From contig NZ_MEHJ01000001.1 in the NCBI RefSeq assembly GCF_001746415.1, positions 5,648,501 to 5,712,500 on the forward strand: 64,000 nt of DNA, written 5' to 3'. The stretch is from Streptomyces agglomeratus. Its GTDB lineage: Bacteria > Actinomycetota > Actinomycetes > Streptomycetales > Streptomycetaceae. The translations under genes and the position numbers were made by a program. The notes below the pieces were generated by a model. It made no database searches. It was not told the DNA's origin and worked only from the letters and a program-made list of their open reading frames with translations. Of the stretch, positions 17,573 to 24,821 are shown in pieces (within the stretch, counting starts at the first letter, position 1; each line of letters opens with the position of its first letter).

Positions 17573-18877
17573 TCAGGCCGCCTCGCGCAGTGCCTCGGGT
17601 GCGTAACCGGGCTGGATGCCGAAGTCGAGCAGGATCTCGTGTGCGGCCCGGCGGCCCGAGTGGAGCGCGCCCTGCACCGTGCTCGTCCCGCGGTGGTCGC
17701 CGCAGACGTACAGGCCCGCGAGCAGCCGTACGGGACGCCGCAGGTCGTGCGGCGCCGGCATGGCCGGAACGGCCTCCCGGTCGTGGTGGACCGCGAGGAG
17801 CTCCCAGTCGTCGGTGGGGATGCCGTAGAGCCTGGCCAGGTGCGCGCGCACCGCGCGGTCGGGGCTCGGCGGCGGCGGGCCGAGGACCGTGGAGGAGATC
17901 AGCGACCGGCCGCGCGGCGCGCGTGAGGGGTCGACCTCACTCAGTACGGCGGTGTGCGAGACGGGGCCGCTCCGGTCGGCGTCCAGCAGCAGGGCGGGGT
18001 CCGCGAGCGGGGAGGCGGGCGCCGCGTGATGCAGCACCGTCACCGGGTGGAAGGGCGGCACCCGCAGGCCCGGGAGCAGGCTCGCGGCGGCGCGGGCGCC
18101 GGTGGCCAGCAGCAGGGAACGGCAGCCGAACTCGCCGTGCTCCTCGGTGGTGACGGAGCTGGTGGACGCGCCGGTCACCCGTACGCCCGTATGTACCGTT
18201 CCCGGTGGCAGTGTGGCCGCCAGCAGTTCGGGCAGCGCCGACGCCCCGCCCTCGGGCACGCACAGCCGGCCGCGCGCGAAGCCGCGCAGCGCGAGGTCGG
18301 CGCAGCGGCTGGAGGTGGTGAGCTCGGGGTCGCTGAGCAGTGCCGAGAGCAGCGGGCGCAGGAAGCCGTCGACCGTACGGGGCGGCAGTCCGCGACTGGA
18401 AAGGGCTTCGGCGGCGGGCCGTTCGGGCCGCGCCATGAGCCGGCGCACCGGTGTGGCCGCGAACCGCCCGAGTGCCGCGCCGAGCCGCGCCTGGTCGAGC
18501 GCCCCGCCGAACGGAGGGCGGGGCGCGCCGGCCAGCGCCCGCGCCGCGGTGAGTGCGCCGCGCGCGCTTCCGGCCTCGCCCGCGCGATAGCGACGGCCGC
18601 CGCTGTGCACCAGGACACCGGGGGAGAACGTGCGCAGCGCCATCCCTTCGAGGCCCGGGGTCCGGAGCAGCTCCGGATACGCGGTGCTGAGCACCTGGCC
18701 GATGCGGTCGAGCCGGAAACCGTCGACCTCCTCGGTAGTCATCCTTCCGCCGACGTGAGGGGCAGCCTCCAGGACGCCGACCGTTACACCGGCGCTGGTC
18801 AGCTGATGGGCGGCGGAGAGACCGGCGACCCCGGCCCCCACTATGACGACGTCCGCGTGGTGTGCGGTGGTGAGCAC
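17573..18877 (-). CDS. FAD-dependent amine-oxidase/protoporphyrinogen-oxidase-like protein
   Basis: The product has 434 residues. It starts with the dinucleotide-binding motif DVVIVGAGVAGLSAAHQL (residues about 9-26), followed by the GG-doublet VGGRMTTEEVDGFRLDRIGQVL used by this family to hold FAD. The C-terminus has YVCGDHRGTSTVQGALHSGRRAA, the second FAD contact. Possible substrates include carotenoids, amines and tetrapyrroles; no pathway genes are adjacent. The GTG at 18877 has GGAGGG 5 nt upstream. The C-terminal stop faces the regulator gene across 111 nt in which I see only GC-rich low complexity. Confidence 0.9.
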   Translation of the reverse strand: MLTTAHHADVVIVGAGVAGLSAAHQLTSAGVTVGVLEAAPHVGGRMTTEEVDGFRLDRIGQVLSTAYPELLRTPGLEGMALRTFSPGVLVHSGGRRYRAGEAGSARGALTAARALAGAPRPPFGGALDQARLGAALGRFAATPVRRLMARPERPAAEALSSRGLPPRTVDGFLRPLLSALLSDPELTTSSRCADLALRGFARGRLCVPEGGASALPELLAATLPPGTVHTGVRVTGASTSSVTTEEHGEFGCRSLLLATGARAAASLLPGLRVPPFHPVTVLHHAAPASPLADPALLLDADRSGPVSHTAVLSEVDPSRAPRGRSLISSTVLGPPPPSPDRAVRAHLARLYGIPTDDWELLAVHHDREAVPAMPAPHDLRRPVRLLAGLYVCGDHRGTSTVQGALHSGRRAAHEILLDFGIQPGYAPEALREAA

Positions 18878-19100
18878 GTGACCCTCCCCGAGGTCGGCGC
18901 GACTGTGGGGGTCTCATGCCCTCAACAGGTCGACGGAATGCCCGAGTTCGAGTCGAAGCGTAAAAGGGGACACGGCCGGGCACAGTCGCGCATGGACCGG
19001 GGCATCGGAGCACAACCGGAGCACAATCGAAGGGCAACGATCGCGTCCCGGACAGAAAGTGACCAGAACCGGTCAGTTGGTGCTGGGTTGGGAGCGGGGG

Positions 19101-19994
19101 TCAGCTGCGCAGTGCCGACCGCAGGGTGTCGTCGATCTCCGGGAACGCGAAGACGAAGCCCGACTCCTCCAACTGCCGTGGCAGAACCCGCTGGCTGCCC
19201 AGTACGTCCGAGGAGAGCTCACCCAGTGCGAGCCGCAGAGCCGGCGCCGGGATGGTAAAGAGCGTGGGCCGCTTCAGTACCCGCCCCATCGCCTCGGTGA
19301 GCTCCCGGTTGGTGACCGGGCGCGGCGCCGTGAGGTTCACGGGGCCCGACAGCGACTGAGTGTCGATCAGATGACGCAGCGCCGCGATCTGATCGTGCAT
19401 CGCGATGCAGCTCATGTACTGACGGCCGGACCCCAGCCGCCCGCCGAGCCCTGCCCTGAAGAGAGGGAACAGCCGACCCCACGCCCCGCCCTCACGTGCC
19501 ACCACGAGTCCCGTACGGGCGAACACCGTTCGTACGCCCGCCTCCTGAGCCGGGGCGGCGGCCTCTTCCCACTCCACGCACACGGACGGCAGGAAACCCT
19601 CGCCGGGCGGCGCCTGTTCGTCCACCGCGCGTTCGCCGGTGTCGCCGTAGAAGCCGATCGCCGAACCGCACACGAAAACCTTCGGCGGCGCGTCCAGGGA
19701 AGCGACCGCTTCGGCGATCGCGGCCGTACCGAGGACCCTGCTGTCACGGATCTCCCTCTTGTACGTCTGCGTCCAGCGGTGATCGCCGATGCCCGCCCCC
19801 GCGAGGTGGACGACGGCCTCGCAGCCGGCGAGTCCGGCGGCGTCGACGTACTGCCGCTTCGGGTCCCACGTCACCTCCTCCCGGCTGTTCGCCGGGCGCC
19901 GTACCAGGCGCCGCACCTCGTGCCCGTCCGCGCGCAGGGAGCGCACGAGCGCCGTACCGATGAGACCGGTCGAGCCGGTGACCGCAATCCGCAT
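19101..19994 (-). CDS. TIGR01777-type NAD-dependent epimerase
   Basis: The product has 297 residues of extended SDR fold. MRIAVTGSTGLIGTALVRSL is the GxxGxxG NAD(P) motif, followed by VVHLAGAGIGDHRWT and the family-typical FVCGSAIGFYGDTGE. The C-terminal half has the DUF1731-like FTIPAPALRLALGE and SQRVLPRQLEESGFVF. The ATG at 19994 has AGGA at good spacing; ATG codons upstream at 20003 and 20015 are alternatives. Orthologues neighbour dlaT and lipB in mycobacteria (Rv2216). The biochemical role is undetermined. The 223-nt gap between its stop and the FAD gene holds nothing I can identify. Confidence 0.9.
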   Translation of the reverse strand: MRIAVTGSTGLIGTALVRSLRADGHEVRRLVRRPANSREEVTWDPKRQYVDAAGLAGCEAVVHLAGAGIGDHRWTQTYKREIRDSRVLGTAAIAEAVASLDAPPKVFVCGSAIGFYGDTGERAVDEQAPPGEGFLPSVCVEWEEAAAPAQEAGVRTVFARTGLVVAREGGAWGRLFPLFRAGLGGRLGSGRQYMSCIAMHDQIAALRHLIDTQSLSGPVNLTAPRPVTNRELTEAMGRVLKRPTLFTIPAPALRLALGELSSDVLGSQRVLPRQLEESGFVFAFPEIDDTLRSALRS

Positions 19995-20051
19995 GACGCC
20001 CATCCTGCCCCGCATTCCGGCTCACCGGGCGGGGATGGCAGGGTGGCACCC

Positions 20052-20588
20052 ATGTCGGAGCCCCCTGTGCCGAAGCCCGCCGCCTCCCTGGCCGCCCCGG
20101 TGATACGTCCCGCCACCACGGCCGACGAGGAGGAGCTGGCCGGGCTGGACCGGGAGACCTGGTCGCCGGTGCACTCCGTGCAGGAGCGGCCGCGGCCGCC
20201 GTACGCCACGTTCTTCGACGAACGCCACCGGCCCGAGGACATCCTGGTGGCCGAGCTGGACGGTGCGATCGCCGGCTACATCCGGACGGTCCCGCCCACG
20301 CCGCTGGCGAGCAACGCGCACGTACGGCAGATCCAGGGCCTGGCCGTCGCGGACGGCGCGCGCGGGCGCGGGATCGGGCGGGCGCTGCTGCGCGCGGCAG
20401 CCGACGCGGCGCGGAGCGGCGGCGCGGTGCGCATGACGCTGCGAGTGCTCGGCCACAACACTCCCGCGCGTGCGCTCTACGAGGCCGAGGGATTCGTGGT
20501 CGAGGGTGTGCTGCCGGGAGAGTTCCTCCTCGGCGGCCAGTACGTCGACGACGTCGTCATGGGGCGTGCGCTGACAGACGGGCGCTGA
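20052..20588 (+). CDS. GNAT family N-acetyltransferase
   Basis: The product has 178 residues. The acetyl-CoA binding motif A is QIQGLAVADGARGRGIGRALLRAA (RGRGIG pyrophosphate loop). It is followed by the RVLGHNTPARALYEAEGFVVEGVL motif B, and ends with YVDDVVMGRAL. This pattern resembles RimI/YhbS-like small-molecule or protein acetyltransferases. The substrate is unknown. The ATG lies 57 nt from the divergent epimerase gene. Confidence 0.9.
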   Translation: MSEPPVPKPAASLAAPVIRPATTADEEELAGLDRETWSPVHSVQERPRPPYATFFDERHRPEDILVAELDGAIAGYIRTVPPTPLASNAHVRQIQGLAVADGARGRGIGRALLRAAADAARSGGAVRMTLRVLGHNTPARALYEAEGFVVEGVLPGEFLLGGQYVDDVVMGRALTDGR

Positions 20589-20665
20589 CAGACGGCGCTG
20601 ACGGGCGTGGCTGACGGGCGTGAGTCGACGGGCCGCGCCGACGGCCGCGCTGACGGGCGTGGGCC
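20589..20665. repeat. imperfect short direct repeats between GNAT and phosphatase genes
   Basis: The unit CTGACGGGCGTG and variants (CTGACAGACGG, CCGACGGCCG) recur about six times. This is low-complexity intergenic sequence ahead of the leader ORF. No function is visible. Confidence 0.45.
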
Positions 20666-20692
20666 GAGTCCCTGGGCCATAGTGGGAGAGGT

Positions 20693-20761
20693 ATGGACAA
20701 GATCCGGATGCAGCCCACGCCAGCGACCCGCGTGATGAGCCGCGGGCCCTACGTCCGATGA
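20693..20761 (+). CDS. 22-residue leader ORF coupled to SpoIIE-phosphatase gene
   Basis: ATG at 20693 follows GGGAGAG closely and opens a 22-codon frame (MDKIRMQPTPATRVMSRGPYVR). Its TGA overlaps the phosphatase ATG in the sequence ATGA. This is the standard layout for translational coupling, and the phosphatase itself has no separate Shine-Dalgarno of note. The peptide is likely a regulatory leader rather than a functional protein. Conservation in other streptomycetes would decide. Confidence 0.5.
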   Translation: MDKIRMQPTPATRVMSRGPYVR

Positions 20762-21906
20762 GTTCGAGGCGGGCCAGGGGCGCCGAAGAGGCCCCCGCAT
20801 GGCTGCGCGGAACACCGCAGCCGCGCTGGCTCAGGGCCCTGCCCGCGATCATCCTCGCAGCGCTCACCGTCGCGCAGATCGTCACACCCGAGACCCTTCA
20901 GCTGGGCTACTTCGTGGTGGCCGTGACCCCGGTCGCGGCCCTCGCCTACGGCCCCGTCAGCGTCGGAGTGCTCGGCTGCCTCACCCTCCTGACGCTGAGC
21001 CTGCCGTACGGCCGCCGGATCTGGGACGTCGAGACGCCCGACCTGCTCGCGGTGGTGGTCGTCGTCGTGCTGAGCGTGGTCATCTCGTTGGTGCGAACCC
21101 GCAGGGAACAGCAGCTCGTGACGGTCCGCACGGTGGCGGAGGCCGCGCAGCTCGCCGTGCTGCCGCCGCTGCCCTCCTCTGTCGGCCGGGTGCGGTGCGC
21201 GGGGCTGTACCGGTCCGCCCAGCGCGGGCTGCTGGTGGGCGGGGACCTGTACGACGTGCGCGAAGGTCCCTACGGTGAACGGGCTCTGGTGGCCGACGTG
21301 CAGGGCCATGGCCTGGAGGCCGTCGCGACGGTCGCCGCGCTGCTGGGCGCGTTCCGCGAGGCCGTGCTGGACGAGGCGGACCTGGCGGGGGTGGCCGCGC
21401 GGCTGGACCGCCGGCTGGTCGTGGACTCCGCCGCCGTGGAGCACGCGGAGCTGTTCGCCACCGCGGTGGTGATGGAGTTCCCGCCCGGCCAGGCCGTCGT
21501 ACGGGTGGTCAGCTGCGGCCACCCGGCGCCCCTGCTGCTGCGGGGCGGGACGGCGAGCGAGATCGCCCTGGACCCGGCGCCGCCGCTGGGGCTGGGTCTG
21601 GCGGCGACGGTACCGGTCGGGGTGACCTCCGTACCACTGGAGTACGGGGACCGGATCCTCGCCCACACCGACGGGGTGACGGAGGCGCGCGACGCCTCGG
21701 GGGCCTTCTACCCGCTCGCGCAGCGGCTGCCCGTCCTGGCCGCCACTGTCCCGGCGGACGACCTGATGGCTCTCAACGAGGCCGTGCGGGAGGACCTCGT
21801 GCGCTTCGCGGGCAAGGCGGAGAACGTACAGGACGACGTGGCCCTGCTGGCGCTCGGGCACGAGGACACCGCCGACCGGGAACCGGCGGCCACGTCCCGC
21901 CCGTGA
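20758..21906 (+). CDS. membrane-anchored PP2C/SpoIIE-type serine phosphatase
   Basis: The product has 382 residues. Three or four transmembrane helices (about residues 25-115; LPAIILAALTVAQIV, YFVVAVTPVAALAYG, LLAVVVVVVLSVVISLV) precede a SpoIIE/RsbU-type phosphatase domain (about 130-370). Its metal motifs are GGDLYDV, ALVADVQGHGLEA, FATAVVMEF, CGHPAPLLL, LAHTDGVTEARD and QDDVALLAL. Such enzymes dephosphorylate anti-anti-sigma factors in partner-switching systems. No anti-sigma partner is adjacent, so the target lies elsewhere. The ATG overlaps the 22-residue leader ORF. Confidence 0.92.
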   Translation: MSSRRARGAEEAPAWLRGTPQPRWLRALPAIILAALTVAQIVTPETLQLGYFVVAVTPVAALAYGPVSVGVLGCLTLLTLSLPYGRRIWDVETPDLLAVVVVVVLSVVISLVRTRREQQLVTVRTVAEAAQLAVLPPLPSSVGRVRCAGLYRSAQRGLLVGGDLYDVREGPYGERALVADVQGHGLEAVATVAALLGAFREAVLDEADLAGVAARLDRRLVVDSAAVEHAELFATAVVMEFPPGQAVVRVVSCGHPAPLLLRGGTASEIALDPAPPLGLGLAATVPVGVTSVPLEYGDRILAHTDGVTEARDASGAFYPLAQRLPVLAATVPADDLMALNEAVREDLVRFAGKAENVQDDVALLALGHEDTADREPAATSRP

Positions 21907-21990
21907 GCCGGTACGGGCAGTGCAGTGCGGCGGTCGGGAGCGCTCGCGGGTGGCAGGAGGCGTTCCGCACGGTCGCAGCGGCGCACCGGG

Positions 21991-22509
21991 TCACTTGCCG
22001 AACCGCTCCCACAGCCGCGGGTACCGCTCGGCCAGGGCGTCCTCGTCCTCCAGGTCGAGCGGTGTGCCCTCGGGTTCCGGGGCCTGCGCCGGAACCCCCA
22101 GATCCGGCGCCACCGCGCCGGTGAGCTGCTCGTACGCCTCGTCGGCCGCGTACCCCAGCTCCTCACCGTCGCCGTCCACCTCCTCGTCGAACTCGTCGAG
22201 GAGGTCGGCCAGATGGTCCGGTCCGTGCAGCGCGCCCTCGAAGACCTCCCGGCCCTGGCCGATCAGCCAGCAGCGGAAGAAGTCGAAGGCGTCGTCGCCG
22301 GCACCGCCGAGCAGTACGGCCGCAGCGCCCCACAAGTCCCAGCGGTAGGCGCGGTTGTAGCGGACCTCGAAGTGTCTGGCGAAGTCGAGCACGGAGTCGG
22401 GATCGAGCTGGAGCAACGCGTCGACCAGCAGGTCCGCGTGATCCTCCGGGTCGCCCTCGGCGGCCTCGCGGGTGTGGTCGATGATCTCCCAGAATTCCGT
22501 CTCGTCCAT
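21991..22509 (-). CDS. DUF4240 domain protein
   Basis: The product has 172 residues and is acidic. It begins MDETEFWEIIDHTREAA, then has FEVRYNRAYRWDLWGAAAVLLGG and FDFFRCWLIGQGREVFEGAL, the hallmark of DUF4240, and ends with a Glu/Asp-rich tail. It is presumably cytoplasmic. The function is unknown, although DUF4240 proteins often occur with polymorphic-toxin or SUKH-like immunity contexts. No toxin is seen here. A GTG one codon upstream is an equal alternative start. Confidence 0.85.
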   Translation of the reverse strand: MDETEFWEIIDHTREAAEGDPEDHADLLVDALLQLDPDSVLDFARHFEVRYNRAYRWDLWGAAAVLLGGAGDDAFDFFRCWLIGQGREVFEGALHGPDHLADLLDEFDEEVDGDGEELGYAADEAYEQLTGAVAPDLGVPAQAPEPEGTPLDLEDEDALAERYPRLWERFGK

Positions 22510-22652
22510 CACGGGACAAGCATCGGCCTTGCCCCATGCCCGCGCACGCGGAGTACCCCGGATGCGGCTGTGTCGTTACCGGACGTGCGGCTCCTCGCGG
22601 TAATACCCGACAGAAGGTGTCGGCTTTGGGTGCCAGTGTCGATGCGTACGGA

Positions 22653-22704
22653 ACAGATCCGTACGCGCGCACGGATGCGTACGACGTGTACGACACGGAT
22701 CTGT
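22653..22704. promoter_or_regulatory. 10-bp inverted repeat ACAGATCCGT...ACGGATCTGT
   Basis: The arms at 22653-22662 and 22695-22704 are 32 nt apart, just upstream of the SDR gene and within a TACG/GTACGAC-rich stretch. They are perfect and could be paired operator half-sites or an mRNA hairpin in the SDR leader. The 225-nt divergent gap holds no ORF I would call. Confidence 0.35.
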
Positions 22705-22734
22705 ACGACACGGAAGCGGAGGCGAGGAGCAGGC

Positions 22735-23664
22735 ATGAGGGAGCAGGACGCGGCACCACTCAAGGGCAGGATCGCACTCGTGGCGGGGGCCACCAGGGGA
22801 GCCGGGCGGGCGATCGCCGTGCAGCTCGGGGCGGCCGGCGCGACGGTGTACGTCACCGGGCGCACCACCCGCCGGCACGTCAGTGAGGTGGGGCGCCCCG
22901 GCGAGACCATCGAGCAGACGGCCGACCTCGTCAGGGACGCCGGTGGCGAAGGCATCGCCGTCCCCACCGATCACCTCGTGGAGGACCAGGTCCGGGCGCT
23001 CGTCGAACGGATCGACCGGGAGCACGGGCGGCTGGACATCCTGGTCGACAGTGTCTGGGGCGGTGACCATCTGCTGGAGTTCGGCAAGAAGATGTGGGAC
23101 ACGGACCTTGCGGTCGGCCTGCGGATGCTGGAACTCGGCGTGAAGACCCACGCCATCACGCTCGGACTCGCGGTGCCCCTGCTGGTGCGCAACCCCGGCG
23201 GACTGGTGGTCGAGATGACCGACGGGACGGACGAGTACAACCGCACCCACTTCCGCGAGAACTTCTACTACGACCTCGTCAAGAACGCGCCGATCCGCAT
23301 GGCGTTCGCGCTGGGCCACGATCTCGCGGACGTGGGCTGCACGGCGGTCTGCGTCACCCCGGGCTTCCTCCGCTCGGAGGAGATGCTGGACGCCTTCGGC
23401 GTCACCGAGGAGAACTGGCGCGACGCGATCGCCAAGGTCCCCGGCTTCGAGGTCGCCGAGTCGCCGGTGTACGTCGGCCGGGCGGTCGCGGCGCTCGCCG
23501 CCGACTCCGGCCGGGCCCGCTGGAACGGGCGCTCGCTGTCCAGCGGGCAGCTCGCCAAGGAGTACGGCTTCACGGACACGGACGGCAGCCGGCCGGACGG
23601 CTGGCCGTACTACGAGGAGGTCGTGCAGGGCGGCAAGAAGGCCCCGGTGAGCGACTACCGCTGA
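22735..23664 (+). CDS. short-chain dehydrogenase/reductase
   Basis: The product has 309 residues. IALVAGATRGAGRAIAVQL is the NAD(P) TGxxxGxG motif with the first Gly-Thr changed to Ala-Gly, and DILVDSVWGGDHL stands in the NNAG position. The catalytic region is unusual: where the YxxxK motif is expected the sequence is NFYYDLVKNAPIRMAFALG, so a Tyr-x-x-x-Lys (YDLVK) is present. The long N-terminal and mid-chain inserts are typical of the larger streptomycete SDR subfamily. The substrate is unknown. Its last 10 nt overlap the convergent WYL regulator gene. Confidence 0.88.
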   Translation: MREQDAAPLKGRIALVAGATRGAGRAIAVQLGAAGATVYVTGRTTRRHVSEVGRPGETIEQTADLVRDAGGEGIAVPTDHLVEDQVRALVERIDREHGRLDILVDSVWGGDHLLEFGKKMWDTDLAVGLRMLELGVKTHAITLGLAVPLLVRNPGGLVVEMTDGTDEYNRTHFRENFYYDLVKNAPIRMAFALGHDLADVGCTAVCVTPGFLRSEEMLDAFGVTEENWRDAIAKVPGFEVAESPVYVGRAVAALAADSGRARWNGRSLSSGQLAKEYGFTDTDGSRPDGWPYYEEVVQGGKKAPVSDYR

Positions 23665-24647
23665 CGCCCCCGCTCGTACAGCCGGGCCGTACGGGCCGCC
23701 GCCTCCGCGAAGCGCTCGCGCAGGTCGGGCGGGCCCAGCACCTCCAGGTCCGGCCCGACGGAGAAGAGCTGGCCGAACGCGACCTCGTACGACTCGACCG
23801 GCAGCGTCACCGTGACGCGCCCCTGTTCGTCCGGCGGCCCGGCCTCGGCGAGTGCCTCGGTCGCGGCCGCGCGGTCCACGGCGTACGGCAGCCGCCGCAC
23901 ACCGGCCTCCGACAGCCGCACCACCACCTCGGCACGCAGGATCGAGCGGGCGAAGTCCGTCGCCCGCTCCTCCCAGAACTCCGGCAGGACGAAGCCCTCG
24001 TCCCGTACGAAACGTTCCTCCGAGACGGCCACCGCGGTGAAACGGTCGATCCGGTACACCCGGAACTCGTCGCCCGAGCGGGCGCACAGGTACCAGACGC
24101 CGGCTTTCAGCACGAGGCCGTAGGGGGCCAGCCGGCGCTCCACCTCACGGTCGTGGCCGCGCCGGTAGCGACCGGTGATCATCCGGTCGTCCCAGACCGC
24201 CTCCGCGATCGTCGGCAGCAGCTCGGGCGTCCTGGGTTCCTGGTACCAGCCGGGGGCGTCGAGATGGAACCGCTGCGCGGCGGTGTCGGAGGCGTCCCGC
24301 AGGGAGGGCAGCAGGGCGGCCGACACCTTGAGCCGGGCCGCGGACGCGGCGTCGTCGAGGCCCATCTCGCGCAGCGCACCCGGGAGCCCGGAGAGGAAGA
24401 GCGCCTCGGCCTCGCTGCGGGCGAGCCCCGTCAGCCGGGTGCGGTAGCCGCCGATGAGGCGGTAGCCGCCGGTCCGGCCCCGGTCGGCGTACACCGGCAC
24501 GCCCGCCTCCGACAGGGCCTGCGCGTCCCGCGTGATGGTCCGCTCGGAGACCTCCAGCTCACGGGCCAGCTCGGCGGCGGTCATGGAGGGGCGGGACTGG
24601 AGCAGAAGCACCATTTTGATGAGGCGGGCTGCGCGCATGGCGGCCAT
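23655..24647 (-). CDS. HTH/WYL-domain transcriptional regulator
   Basis: The product has 330 residues. An N-terminal DeoR-like helix-turn-helix (MTAAELARELEVSERTITRDAQAL, about residues 22-45) is followed by a WYL domain whose signature is GVWYLCARSGDEFRVYRIDRF (about 190-210). A WCX-type C-terminal extension (VTLPVESYEVAFGQLFSVG) completes it. WYL proteins sense nucleotide or nucleic-acid ligands. The tail-to-tail overlap with the SDR gene gives no hint of its target. A second ATG three codons in (24638) is possible. Confidence 0.93.
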   Translation of the reverse strand: MAAMRAARLIKMVLLLQSRPSMTAAELARELEVSERTITRDAQALSEAGVPVYADRGRTGGYRLIGGYRTRLTGLARSEAEALFLSGLPGALREMGLDDAASAARLKVSAALLPSLRDASDTAAQRFHLDAPGWYQEPRTPELLPTIAEAVWDDRMITGRYRRGHDREVERRLAPYGLVLKAGVWYLCARSGDEFRVYRIDRFTAVAVSEERFVRDEGFVLPEFWEERATDFARSILRAEVVVRLSEAGVRRLPYAVDRAAATEALAEAGPPDEQGRVTVTLPVESYEVAFGQLFSVGPDLEVLGPPDLRERFAEAAARTARLYERGRQR

Positions 24648-24741
24648 TGTGCCGGGTGCCGGCCGCGCTGCGGGCGGCCCGTGCGGGTGCGGCCATGCGC
24701 GAGGCGCGTGGTGCCGGCGCGACGGCGGGTGGGTGCCGCGC

Positions 24742-24800
24742 GAACGCCGGAGGGGCCGGACGGCGCCGCGCGGCGCGGGCGTCCGGCCCCTCCGGCGTTC
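24742..24800. terminator. hairpin terminator after aceE
   Basis: A perfect 21-bp stem (24742-24762 with 24780-24800) encloses a GC-rich loop that can itself fold, about 20 nt beyond the aceE stop. Confidence 0.9.
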
Positions 24801-24821
24801 GGAAGGTGATCGGTCAGCGGC

